From NCBI GenBank assembly GCA_033964015.1, contig CM066915.1, positions 10,315,573-10,379,572 on the forward strand: a stretch of DNA of 64,000 nt, written 5' to 3'. The DNA is from Scolanthus callimorphus. Lineage: Eukaryota; Cnidaria; Anthozoa; Actiniaria; Edwardsiidae. Shown piece after piece: positions 21,664-32,934 of the stretch. The notes beneath the pieces are model-generated. The model searched no databases and was not told where the DNA came from. It worked only from the letters and a program-made list of their open reading frames with translations. Position 1 is the stretch's first letter, and every line of letters starts with the position of its first letter. A program made the translations under genes and the position numbers.

Positions 21664-22984
21664 TTGTGTGGCTTTGCCGTTCAGGAGACTTTCATTTTCG
21701 CCACGGTGTTAACACGAAGCAAATCCGGGAACCCAGGGTCGGTTTCAGCGCCTATTCAAGCCAAAAAAGGCAAAACAAAACCTTTAAAAAAGCCTAAATC
21801 AAAATCGGTAGCACCAAAAACAATGGTTCTTCCGCCTTCAGAAGTACAAAATCCGGAGCCGTCGGCTAGCGGTTCGGCCGAGCAGGCTGCAGCTGTTGGC
21901 GTCGATGCCGAAATTCTTAAAAGCTTAATGGAGTCCGTAGACAACCTAAGGGTTTCATTTGAAAATAGACATACGGAAAGTAAGACTAGGTTATCCTCAC
22001 TTGGGGGAGCTTTGCAGGATAACTCGGATTCGCTAGATGTAAGAGGTTCTATTAAATTCCCACATTTCAACGGGGACGGGAGCGAGGACGTACATGAGTT
22101 TATTACGCGCTTTGTGCGTTTAGCTGAATTTTCCCGGTGGGATGATGATAAGCGTTTAAAGGCCCTTCCCCTTTATTTGACGGGTCATGCTGGGGTTTGG
22201 TACAATAGCCTTCCCAAAACTTCGATAAAAGGTATTGAGGATGCATTACGTGCTTTGACGGACCAATTTGACTCTCAGGCTAATAAATGGTTAGTTCGCC
22301 AGCAGCTAGATAAACGAACACAGGGGGCACGGGAACCACTTTCCGCGTACACTAGCGCTATTCGTAAGCTTTGCGTTCAGCTTAGGCTCCCTAAAACTGA
22401 GTGGATGCATCATTTTACTCGGGGTCTGCGCCAACCTATAAAAGATCATGTCATTTTACAACAGCCAGTAGATTTTGATGCAGCTGAAAATCTCGCAAAA
22501 CTTAAGGACGCTGTCACGGGTACCCAACCAGATTTGTCCCAGGTTTCTGAAGAACTTACCCGTAAAGTAGTTAACGGTGTTAAAGGTGTTTTAGCGCAAT
22601 CTAGCACGGTTCCAAAAACCTGTAGCAGCTTTTGAATCTACAAGCCCCATGGGTAGAGATAACCGTAGAAATTTTCCCCAGGATGGGCCCCAAAGAGAGG
22701 ATATCCGCCAGATTATTCAACAAGAATTAAGGCGCGAATTACGAAGGATGGGTCCACATCAACAAAACCAGGGAGGTTTTGATCGTAACCGACGCACACC
22801 CACAGGGGTTCCAATTTGTCACATATGTAACAATCGGGGTCACACCGCATATGCTTGCCGTTTCCGTGATCCGCGCATCCCTAACTCTAATTTCAATCCC
22901 GGAGGCATCAGGACAAACTATTCAGGGCCTAGGCAACCTCCCCCTTCCAATAGGCCGTTTAACCGCAATCAGCAGGGAAACTAG
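21664..22984 (+). pseudogene. Ty3/gypsy gag
   Basis: The frame at 21664-22635 has a Lys-rich N-terminus and then a retrotransposon Gag domain: KFPHFNGDGSEDVHEFITRF, LYLTGHAGVWYNSL, and the region ending LRQPIKDHVIL. A second frame, 22649-22984, continues it with Arg/Gln-rich sequence and the CCHC knuckle CHICNNRGHTAYAC. A +1-type shift near 22630 (around 'agcttttgaatc') separates them. It could be a mutation or an assembly error. Gag would form the particle and bind RNA through the knuckle. Confidence 0.85.
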
Positions 22985-23019
22985 AACCGGCCTCTATTTC
23001 ACGGGAAGTCTTAGGCGCC

Positions 23020-24720
23020 GTAGATTCGTATGATGTATATTATGATAACTTTAATAGCGAATTTTTAGAGGATTCGCATTATTCAAGTGAATGTGTTGAG
23101 CCTTATAATGCAGAATTTGAGTGGGACTATTATGAGGAGCAAACTTATTATCCTGATTTCTATAACGAAAACGATATCACTGTGTTCCCGAACAGTGATG
23201 TAGCTTATGACGATCTTTCTTGCGTAGATCAAATTTTCGATGATTATCAGGAACGCATTGCTCTGGGAGATAATAGTGATGAAGATTTTTGTCTAGGACA
23301 GTATGATTTTCGTGATGTCGCGGAAAATGTTCATTTACAATTTCAAAATGCCTATTTTACAGATGATCAATCTGCGGATTTATTTCTAGAGGAAAACGCC
23401 GATAGTAGTGTAAGAAACCTTGAGGAATATCAGGTTGCGAACTCGCGCGACTTTGCTCGTTACGAGATTTGTGAGGGAATAGTAGACCAACAATTTGACG
23501 ACGGAATTATTGTGCAGGAGTTCTCGATTCAAAATGCTGAAATTGTGGATGGTTTGAAGAATAACAGTGCTTATGATTTTCCAGAAACTCAATTAGCGGA
23601 AAACGCTGGGAGCAATTCTTTACTGGGGTGCGATTATGGTTCAGAAAGGAAAACAGCCCCCGAAAATATTTTTCTTGAGCCAATTGTTTCTTCTCAGCTT
23701 GATGCAATGCAAACAGAGACGTCAATTACTTTTGCCAGAGATGTAGTTAGTGGTATAGAGGTCCAGACTCACGAACCACGGGTTACTGTGAAATTCTCGT
23801 CGACCCAAAACTTAATGGTTCCAGGTTGCATAGGCAATATCTTACTCTCGTTTTTAGTAGATACAGGTGCGGCGATTAGCGCTTTACGCCTTGAAGTATG
23901 GCAGGAGATACAGGCCGATAATCTATCTTTGTCCTTAGACACGACTGGTCCTAGCCCGCAAGTACAAACGGTAAGTGGACAGCAGCTTTTTGTTCTAGGG
24001 ACCGTAACGTTAGATCTAATTATCGCTGATACAACGTTCCCTTGCAAATTCAGTGTCATTCAGGGTCTCACTTACGAAGCAATTTTGGGCAGAGATTTTC
24101 TAACGCGCACGAGGGCGCACATTAATATGTCTTTAGCGACATTAAATTTATACAACCCTCTACCTTGGCCTTTTAGTGAAATACCCGTGTGTAGATCAAC
24201 CTATCGCCACCGTAACCGTTCACGTGAAGGACGATTTCACTATCCCACCTTTATCGGAATCAATCATTCGCGTGTATTTAAAGGGACCCTATTCGGTTAA
24301 TGACCCTTTCATCATCAGTCCTAACGTAGATTTACAAATGAAATATCAGGTCATTGGGGCGCATGTGCTTACGCAACTGAATTCCGATGGGCTTTGCTAT
24401 GTGCGGGTACTTAATCCAAATACAAAAGGAGTCCGTATTCATGCCTTTATGACACTAGGTACAGCAGAACCTATCGGGGAAGTATTGGCGGGACTCTCCC
24501 TTTCTGATGGGACTCTCGCACAATTGCGAGAAACTGAAACGCAATCCAAAACAGAAACAGCCAATGAATTAGATGAGAGACAACGTCTTATCTCTCTCAG
24601 TAACGCCGCAGACCTAACAACAAGTCAAACGTTTGAGCTACAAGATTTACGGACGTACCTCTATTGTATCTCATACTATCTCGTACCTCTATTGTATCTC
24701 ATACTATCGATGTGGGCACT
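23020..24720 (+). pseudogene. Pol N-terminus: acidic linker, aspartic protease and PR-RT spacer
   Basis: An open, strongly acidic Tyr/Asp/Glu-rich stretch (about 23023-23750) precedes a retropepsin-like domain: FLVDTGAAIS (catalytic Asp about 23859) and ILGRDFL. The frame shifts near 24180 into a linker ending about 24700. There a 28-base direct duplication (24654-24681 / 24682-24708) joins it to the RT frame. Compared with related pol proteins, some residues normally before the RT also seem to be missing. The protease would cut Gag-Pol. Confidence 0.8.
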
Positions 24721-27675
24721 TCTAAGCCCGTACGCCAGCTTCCGTATCGGACATCGCCTGAGAACCGTGCTGAGATCTCTAGACAGGTAAGTGACATGCT
24801 TGAACAAGGGATAATTTCCGAATCTGTTTCGCCCTGGGCATCCCCGGTAGTTTTGGTCAAAAAGAAAGACAATACCCTACGATTTTGCGTGGATTTTCGT
24901 AAAATTAACATTTCCACATCTCGAGATAATTTTCCAATGATACTGATCAATGACGCTCTTGACGCGCTAGCAAATACCGCGTACTTTTCAACTTTGGATC
25001 TCAAGAGCGGCTATTGGCAAATCGAGGTCGCGCCCAACTCGCGCGAAGTGACTGCTTTTGTCACCCACGAAGGATTATATGAGTTTAATGTTCTCCCATT
25101 TGGGTTAGTCAACGCTCCAGCCACCTTTTCGAGACTTATGGCACACGTTCTTAGAGTTATTACTTGGAAAACTTGTCTTGTTTATTTGGATGACATCATA
25201 GTTTTCTCAAAATCCTTTGAGTCACATCTAAACGATCTCGAAGAAATTTTCCTTCGACTCAAGGAAGCCAATATTAAGCTCAATCCTAAGAAGTGCAGTT
25301 TTGTAAAAAAGGAGGTAAGTTATCTTGGACATATTGTCTCAACGGAAGGCATCCTTCCGGACCCAGCTAAGATTAAAGCTGTGAAAGATTATCCCATACC
25401 CAAGAACGTTAAAGAGGTAAGATCTTTCTTAGGACTTGCATCCTACTACCGTAGATTTGTGCGTGATTTTGCAAAGAAAGCTAAACCTTTGTTTGATCTA
25501 ACGCGCAAGGCAATGCGTTTTAAGTGGACAACCGACTGTCAGTCCTCTTTTGATCTTCTAAAACGCGCTTTAGTGTCCGCTCCTATTTTAGCTTATCCCA
25601 ATTTTGATCTCCCATTCCACCTCTATACCGATGCAAGTCTTGAAGGGATAGGTATAGTGTTAGGACAAATACAAAACGAGAGAGAAGTTGTTATTAGCTA
25701 TAACGGCAGACAGTTAAAACCCAACGAAGCGCTTTGGACAGTGACCGAAATCGAAGCGCTTGCGGTTGTAGAGGGTATTAAACGCTATCATTGTTACTTA
25801 CAGTCTAGACCTTTTGTAGTTCATACTGATCATCACGCTCTTAAGTTGCTCATGAATATCAAAGACCCTACAGGTCGACTAGCTAGATGGTCTCTTTTAT
25901 TACAACAATACGATTTCGTTATCGAACATCGCAGTGGAAAACTTCATGCTAACGCTGACGCGCTGTCGAGACGGCCGTATGATTCGGTAACGTTAAATGC
26001 AATTGATTCTCCAGGAGCACAAACCGACCGCATTAGGGACCAGCAAAGACGCGACATTTACTGGTCACCAATGATTTCTTTCCTCGAGGAGGATAAGTTA
26101 CCTCTGGACGATAAGACGGCGCGAAAAGTCCTTCTTACGGCGCCTTCCTTCTATCTGTCGGAAGATGGCATTCTTTATCATTTGGACACGCACAGTCGCC
26201 GCACGTCGAAAGGTACCTTCTCCCAGCTCGTTATCCCTAATTCACTTAAGTACGAAGTCTTCGTTAGCATGCACGATGATCCTACTGCTTCTCATCAAGG
26301 AGTTTTTAGGACTTTTGAACGAATTCGCGCTCGATTTTTCTGGAATGGAATGTACGAGGATACGGCTCATTGGGTTGGAACTTGTACAGACTGTTGCATG
26401 CAAAAAACACCTAGAAATCGTTTTAAGGCTCCACTCGTTAGCATTGCTGTCGGATCTCATTTCGAAAGGATAGCTCTAGATATCCTAGGACCCCTGCCGA
26501 AGGCACCTCGGGGTCACAAGTTTATACTCGTCGTGACTGAATATTTATCGAAATGGACGGAGGCGTTTCCTCTACCGAATACCACAGCTGCAGTAATAGC
26601 TAATGTTCTCGTAACAGAGTACTTTTGCCGTTATGGTTTTCCACGAACATTATTAACAGACCGCGCGTCTAACTTTAATAGTGAGCTAATGAAGGAAATC
26701 TTGAAAATCTTTTGCGTAAGGAAACTAACAACGACTGCCTACCACCCTCAGTGTGATGGTTTAGTGGAACGTTTTAATTCAACGTTAATTCAATCTCTTT
26801 CTATGTACGTAAATCGTGACCACACGGACTGGGATTTGTTTATTCCTTCGCAATAGGCGTAGGGGACACACCGTATTATGTACCGGACGCGAAATGCAAC
26901 TTGGAATTGACATAAGTTTGCTCGCCCCTCAGGACGTTTCTTCGTCTATAGTCGAACACCGAGCTCGAATAGTGAAAAGAATAGAATTAGCTAGGAGTGT
27001 TGCTCATAACAACATTCAAAAAGCGCAAAGAAACATGAAGGTTACTATGACCGCAACGCACGCGAAGTAAATTTTGAGGTTGGTCAACGCGTGTGGGTTT
27101 ATACACCCAAGCCCGTTAAGAAGGGTCGCTCAAAGAAATTCCAACACAAATGGTGGGGTCCTTATAGAATTGTAGAACGCCTTGGCGAAACAACTTTTAG
27201 ACTGCGCACAAATGAAAATCGCATGGTAAGCACCACTGTTCATGCTAATCGTCTTAAACCTTATTACGATCCACAAGATCGCCCTATTGAACTTCCTTTA
27301 GATTTGGGGGATAACGCACCCTATTTGTTAGACGAGGATTTTCCGGACGATAGTATCAATCACTTATTATCTAGGGCTCCCCCTGTTGAGCACGAGCAGG
27401 CACCGCCGTGTCCTCCGGACCCAACTCCTACCCAACCTAATACCTCAGGGGAACAAGTCCCTAGCGACGCTCAGCAGGATACTCCAATAATTGATAACGA
27501 GGAAGTTTTTAGCGCTGAAAGACTGCTCAAGAAACGTAAACGCAAAGGTCAAATCGAGCATTTAGTTAAGTGGGACAACTACGAAAAGCCTACTTGGGAA
27601 CAAGAGGAGAATATTTTGGATCAACGTTTACTAGATCAGTTCTCACAAAATATTTCCTCTATTTTTAGATCTTGA
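24720..27675 (+). pseudogene. Pol: RT, RNase H, integrase and chromodomain
   Basis: RT: WASPVVLVKKKD, FSTLDLKSGYWQI, and catalytic YLDD in LVYLDDIIVFSKS. RNase H: LYTDASLEGIG. Integrase zinc finger: HHCC ending CTDCCMQK. DDE core: ALDILGPLP, LLTDRASNFNS and ERFNSTL. The frame breaks at a TAG at 26854-26856 and again near 27045. It resumes with the integrase tail (WVYTPKPVKKGRS, KWWGPYRIV) and, at about 27510-27640, a chromodomain (LVKWDNYE, TWEQEENILD). Chromodomains can bias integration toward marked chromatin. The stop TGA at 27673-27675 overlaps the env ATG by one base. Confidence 0.9.
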
Positions 27676-29790
27676 TGATGGATTATCCAATCGCGAAGGC
27701 TGGACACCTACTCAGACCGTTGTTCACGTTTTTCCTATTTCACGTTAGTTGCGCACTTAATCTCGATAACACGGGAAAGGGCGTAGACTTTTACCCTGCC
27801 TCTCTAATGTTGGCTCACCACGTCAGACCCTTAGTTTTTTACGGGGACACACGTCTTGTTCATGTCGCTTCTGAGTTATCCGCTGTCAGTCCGGGCGATA
27901 AACCAGTTTTGAATATTTCATGCTCTCCACATGAAAAAGCTTTTCTCGACTCAATTTTGAATTCTATTCGCAACTTTCAGAGAGTTTCCCAGCGTATTTT
28001 GTCGCTCCCTGGATTTAGCAACCTTATCGAATGTTATTCGTTTCTAAGGCGTCATTTTCAGTACGAGACCGGGTTAGCTTCGCGTATGGTTTGCCCTCGC
28101 GTTTATAAGTCTAGTCTGGCCGACTGTAAGAAATGGGCGGTTACGCGCTGTTCTAAGTTTAGTCCCGCGGAAAAGCTGTTTTTTGGAATTACGCAACGAC
28201 AACGGCGTAGTAGTTTCTTGTGTCATTCTGGTTTCTTGGGTTTGTTTCGCAAGATTTATACTTCTTTAGGCAATAAATGCGAGCCGAACCATATCGATGA
28301 ATTAAAATCAACCCTTTCGGACGTTACTAAAGCTTTAGCGATATCGCAATCTATGATCAAAACTGTTAACAACAAGGTAGTTTATCTCTTTCGCACAGAG
28401 GATCGTTTGATTTCTAAAGTTAATAGACTTGTCAGCGATATCCTCATCGTTGGTAATACGTTCGGCGAATGGCAACAACAATTTCAACGGTATAGCAGTA
28501 AAGACCAATGTCATTATAATACCTTCCTTGAATTCATCTTGAGATATTCACTCGAAGTGAATAGTGCTTTTTCAACACTGTTACGTTTAAACGAAATTCA
28601 AGATAGTGTCACGCAATTGGTTCACATGTCCCGCAACAACCTGGTCGGATACGACTCTTTGCCATCTTATGTCGGCATGGAAATAGCGCGACAACTCGGT
28701 AGCGATCGCACCATGAAAATTACTCATACCTCTTTGCAAGAAGGGGCACCACTTCTCATGGATCCTATGGTCGATGTTTCACACTCATATCATGACAGGA
28801 ACGCAAAACTTGCCGTATCAATTTTATTAACCCTTCCAGTAATTTCAAATACAAATGATATTTGCACTGTTTCCAACCTGACTCCCTTGAAGTTTCACAT
28901 TTCTAACCGTTGGTTTACGGGTCCCGTAGTTCAAAAGATTTAGTTTTAGTTTCTTGCCGTGATCGCCAGATGATATTGAAGGGGGATGCGTTAACTAAGT
29001 GTTCTTCGGATAATGCATTTGTCCTTTGTCCAAAACATTCTTTACACAAAGTCCTTAACCCTACTTGGCTCGGTCTGAGTTGGTCTCCCCGCTCGCGACT
29101 GTTTTACCCACGTCATCACGTCCCCATCCAAGACTGTGACGGCCTACGCACCCTTATTCACTTGGGTGGACGGTACTTCTTGTCTACATCTGAAGGACAA
29201 TTGCACAGGTCATCTGGAACTGTACCATTACATCCCTTATCGGTACTACATATACCATGCAACATAACATTTCACTCTGAAACAGCGGGTATTGGCAAAT
29301 GCCCTACACGACTACAAATCCATGTTCCGATGTTCACTGCGTCGAACTTCAAATATGTCCCGTGGGAGAGTGCTCAAGATAAAAGCACCTTGAATCTTCA
29401 TCGCGCTTCGCTCGATATCCCACCTAAACTAAAGTGGAATCAGACGCTTCTTGAACAATTGGACAAAACCTACCGTACGTTGGACCGTCAGTTCTCGAGC
29501 CAATTGGAAACTATTACTCAAGACATTGCTAACATCGATGAGACCAGTGCGAACTCGCTCCTGATATCCTGACCTACACTGCGTTTGCATTGTCACTCCT
29601 CAACTGTGTGATCTTCACTGTTTACATCTGTGCACAGCACCGTGTCAGATTTCGGCGTCTTCTCCATATCTCCGCTCCACCTCCGCCTGAGTCAGCTTCG
29701 CCACACAAGCCGCACTTTGAGCTCGTGGCCTTGGAAGACAAACAGAGCCGTGCTGACGATGACGTGACAGACGATGAGACTGACGCTTAA
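27675..29790 (+). pseudogene. Envelope-like glycoprotein gene, two frameshifts
   Basis: Three collinear frames: 27675-28943, 28910-29572 and 29575-29790. The first has a hydrophobic N-terminal signal, a polybasic RQRR site near residue 177, a short apolar segment after it, and a heptad-like helical region. The middle block has many Cys and potential N-glycosylation sites. The last has one transmembrane segment (about 29575-29640) and an acidic cytoplasmic tail. Signal, cleavage site, apolar segment, coiled coil and C-terminal anchor match class I fusion proteins of the baculovirus-F/errantivirus env type. That homology is inferred from layout only. As read here the gene cannot make a full protein. 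Confidence 0.65.
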
Positions 29791-30131
29791 CTGTTAACGA
29801 AACACAAACCACCGGACTCGACTACACTCATCACCCTACAAACCATTCATCATACCATCATTTATCGCTTCGTGTATGCTCTCATTACGAAGTTAGTGTG
29901 CCTCATTACACTCGACACTGTTTGACTCCCCGGGGTCTTAAGTAGTTGCTCTCAATTACAACAGTATCATACGCTACATATCCACTTATCCATCACGATA
30001 GATTGCTTCCTAGCTCTATCGCAATTTGCAATTGGTCGCTCCCGATCCAACTTGCCTTTGTATTTACACTGTCATTTACACTGACGCCGAGTGCTCACAT
30101 TCGCGTCTTCTGTGCTCTCACAGATTTCAAC

Positions 30132-30833
30132 ATGCCTCACGTAAACCGACGACAGCGACAGCAAGAACGGCGCCGACGTTGGCTGCAGACCAGGTGTTTC
30201 TGTCTCGCTGTCACGTCGGAGCCATCAATTCCAGTCCGCTGTTGCGGTAAATACCTCCACCCGACCTGCTTGGTTAAAGCAGTGGAGCTGTCCCTGTCAA
30301 GTCAGCCCTCCACCTGCCCCTTTTGCAGGCAACTTCTGCCACTAGTTCGCGAGGAGGATGTCGCAGCTAATCTCGCTCCGGCTGCAGTCATCGTGTTACC
30401 TGCGGGGGTGAATCTCCCCAACGCGCCTGCCCCGTTCGCCGGTCCTCCACAGCCACCGCCGCTGCAACCTCACGAGGAAATACTGGCTATTCTCTACGAC
30501 GCAGCTTATGGCGGGGTGCCGCCGTATGCTCCTCAGGCACCCCCGCCACACCAACCAGAGGCACAACCGGCCCCCCACCTAGAGGCCCTCCAGCCACCAC
30601 CCCTACGGCCTGAGGCGCCGCCCAACCAGCCGGCAGCGCCATTACCAGCCCAGTTCCGCCGAGAGGGGCCACCAGAGGTCGTCATATCTGATGATGACGA
30701 CGATGACGACTGGAACTCAGAGGACGAAGGGCCTGGCTACCCCTTCATTTTGGACACTGCGGAAGACGTAGCCGATGCGATCCGCGACGGTTATCTTCCT
30801 CGTCGTCCACGAGAACCCGACGTGGGGTTCTAG
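30132..30833 (+). CDS. RING-type zinc-finger accessory protein with acidic SIM-like motif
   Basis: An intact 233-residue frame starts with the first ATG (30132); the frame is open upstream to 29946 but has no ATG. Residues 6-16 are Arg-rich. C22-x-C24-x12-C37-C38-x4-H43-x2-C46-x15-C62-x2-C65 forms a RING-like cross-brace, ending STCPFCRQLL. Residues about 75-180 are Pro/Ala-rich and disordered. V183-V-I-S then seven Asp is a good match to a SUMO-interaction motif. RING plus SIM is the architecture of SUMO-targeted ubiquitin ligases. It lies after env and before the polypurine tract, where accessory genes sit in complex retroviruses. The activity is a hypothesis. The first cysteine spacing (C-x-C) is unusual for RING. 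Confidence 0.75.
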   Translation: MPHVNRRQRQQERRRRWLQTRCFCLAVTSEPSIPVRCCGKYLHPTCLVKAVELSLSSQPSTCPFCRQLLPLVREEDVAANLAPAAVIVLPAGVNLPNAPAPFAGPPQPPPLQPHEEILAILYDAAYGGVPPYAPQAPPPHQPEAQPAPHLEALQPPPLRPEAPPNQPAAPLPAQFRREGPPEVVISDDDDDDDWNSEDEGPGYPFILDTAEDVADAIRDGYLPRRPREPDVGF

Positions 30834-31212
30834 GAACACTCAATATAACAAAAAAACTACCAAACAAAAACAAAACAAAACTCTACAAAACAAACACTTC
30901 CAAATAATTAAAAAAAAAGAACTCTCTTCCACTCTCGAGGTGACCACGGACTCACCAAATACTTTATTTACCGGCTGTTCTAGCAATTTATCACATGTCT
31001 ACCTGAGTGCCATCCATTTTATTACTTTTGGTGTTGGGTTCAAGTTACGCACTCATGTCGGCATGGTGTTAGACCATATTTAGGTTGCCGGCCACCATAT
31101 ATTATACTTTACGTGCATTTCAAAAACAACAAAAAAAGAACAAATATTTTCTTAATTCATTTTTTAGTGATTAACACGCATGTTATTCACCTCGCCGGGA
31201 CGTCGAGTCTCG

Positions 31213-31227
31213 AAGGGGAGGAAAATA
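31213..31227 (+). promoter_or_regulatory. Polypurine tract
   Basis: 'aaggggaggaaaata' directly before the 3' LTR; primes plus-strand DNA synthesis in LTR elements. Confidence 0.75.
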
Positions 31228-32934
31228 TGTAGTGACGGGAAATTATCATTTGAATCATGTATTTTCTGATATTTACATCCTAAACTAATTTGGCCTTTTC
31301 TTTTACTTTATTTTCTTCATTTTTAATTACTATTTGCTTGTGAGTGCTATGTAACACTTCCACTATTTGCGCAGCTTAGTAGCTCCACGCGCATATCGGT
31401 CGCGCACCCCATCATATGCTGCCCGGATCTCTAACGGGAGTATGCTATTTTTTGCTATACTCCCAGGCTCCCACACTCCCATACTCCTACACTCCCATAC
31501 TCCTACACTCCCATACTCCCATACTCCCACACTCCCACACTCCCATACTCCCATACTCCTACACTCCCATACTCCCACACTCCCAGACTCCTACACTCCC
31601 ATACTCCTACACTCCCATACTCCCACACTCCCATACTCCCATACTCCCATACTCCCACACTCCCATACTCCTACACTCCCACACTCCCATACTCCTACAC
31701 TCCCATACTCCCATACTCCCATACTCCTACACTCCCATACTCCTACACTCCCATACTCCCACACTCCCACACTCCCATACTCCCACACTCCCATACTCCT
31801 ACACTCCCATACTCCCATACTCCCATACTCCTACACTCCCATACTCCAACACTCCTACACTCCCATACTCCAACACTCCTACACTCCCATACTCCCATAC
31901 TCCTACACTCCCATACTCCTACACCCCCGTACTCCTACACTCCCATACTCCTACACTCCCATACTCCCACACTCCCACATTCCCATACTCCTACACTCCT
32001 ATACTCCTACACTCCCATATTCCTACACTCCCATACTTCTACACTCCCACACTCCTACACTCCCATACTCCCATACTCCTACACTCCTATACTCCTACAC
32101 TCCTACACTCTCATACTATTACACCAAATTACAGTACTGTATAATAGCCCATACCTTGTATACTCTGTATACTCCTATAAACTTCTACGCTACAATGCTG
32201 ATGTACTCATGTAATCCATACTTATCCTACCATAACTTGCAGTACTGAACTTACATTACTGTACTATGCTCTAACCCACATCTGGTGACACCCATACCGA
32301 TCTCTACTGACTATCTATACTTTTGACCCTTGCATGTCATGGTATTGATCGGTATACTCCCCATACTCCTGGGAGTATAGCAAAAAATATCATACTCCCG
32401 TTAGAGTTTCGGGCATGGTATACACCCTTAACCTATTTTCCATATTTTCCTTTTCTATCTCATTACTAAAACTTCAAATAAACCAGGCTTTAAATAAACA
32501 CACTTTTCCTACGATTTGGAACTTTAAGTTTTCTACCTTAAACTAAGTTATTTTCTTACCTATTTATTGAAAATGTTGTTTTAGCCTATTTTACTAAATT
32601 TCATAAAATTTCTTTAAGTTCTTCTTACTTTTCTAAAGCTTTTCTAAAGTATAAAGGTGTCGGGCTATCCCGAACTAGAAGCTCATTATAGTGGGTGCGT
32701 TGCGTAGTGCGTGACGTTCATGGAATCCTCCAGTAGTATTCCAGAACGTCACTGCCAATCATTTTTGTAATATTTTGATTATATAAGTGTCCAGCTACTA
32801 GGGTTGGTACACACTCTCTCACTCTCTCTCGCACTCTTGTTCAGTAGACTCACTACAATCGTCGTGCTGCATTAAACTTCTACACGGTACCTCTCGTGGT
32901 AACTCTTATCATTTGACCTAATCCCCGTGTTACA
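31228..32934 (+). repeat. 3' LTR with a 1-kb insertion
   Basis: Matches the 5' LTR from 'tgtagtgacggg' to 'gtgttaca', interrupted at 31413-32426. It retains about 50 bases (about 32766-32815, with 'attatataagtg') that the 5' LTR lacks and which look like a core promoter. Confidence 0.9.
31413..32426. mobile_element. MITE carrying a 'ctcccatactcctacac' minisatellite
   Basis: Inverted ends of about 55 bases: 'ctctaacgggagtatg' and 'ttttttgctatactccca' on the left, with 'tgggagtatagcaaaaaa' and 'catactcccgttagag' on the right. The 5' LTR gives the empty site; about nine bases ('gggtggtgc') seem replaced at the junction. Between the ends is a 9/18-base tandem array (about 31463-32110). The long frames reading HTPTLPYS-like repeats are artefacts of this array. 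Confidence 0.8.

Larger units (their letters stand above)
20648..32934 (+). mobile_element. Ty3/gypsy chromodomain LTR retrotransposon with env-like and RING ORFs
   Basis: LTRs at 20648-21327 and 31228-32934 flank gag, protease, RT, RNase H, integrase plus chromodomain, an env-like gene and a RING-finger ORF, all on the plus strand. RT before integrase is Ty3/gypsy order. The LTRs differ at only a few bases outside three indels: one MITE, one roughly 30-base and one roughly 50-base segment. Insertion was therefore recent, yet gag, pol and env each have frameshifts. I found no clear target duplication: the flanks are 'gtgcgcat' and 'catggatt'. An env gene after a chromodomain pol makes this a candidate infectious-type metavirus copy in an invertebrate. 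Confidence 0.9.

Noticed and set aside
28910..29572. A separate gene starting at 28910
   Set aside because: It overlaps the end of the env-like frame and continues its Cys-rich ectodomain; better read as the same gene after a frameshift.
30396..30672. Minus-strand Gly/Arg/Val-rich frames
   Set aside because: Shadows of the Pro/Ala-rich part of the RING ORF.
31367..32248. Long plus-strand frames (up to 293 codons) with HTPTLPYS-type repeats, and shorter minus-strand GVWEYGSV frames
   Set aside because: They arise from a 9/18-base tandem array with no stop codons in several frames; the array lies in a MITE inside an LTR.
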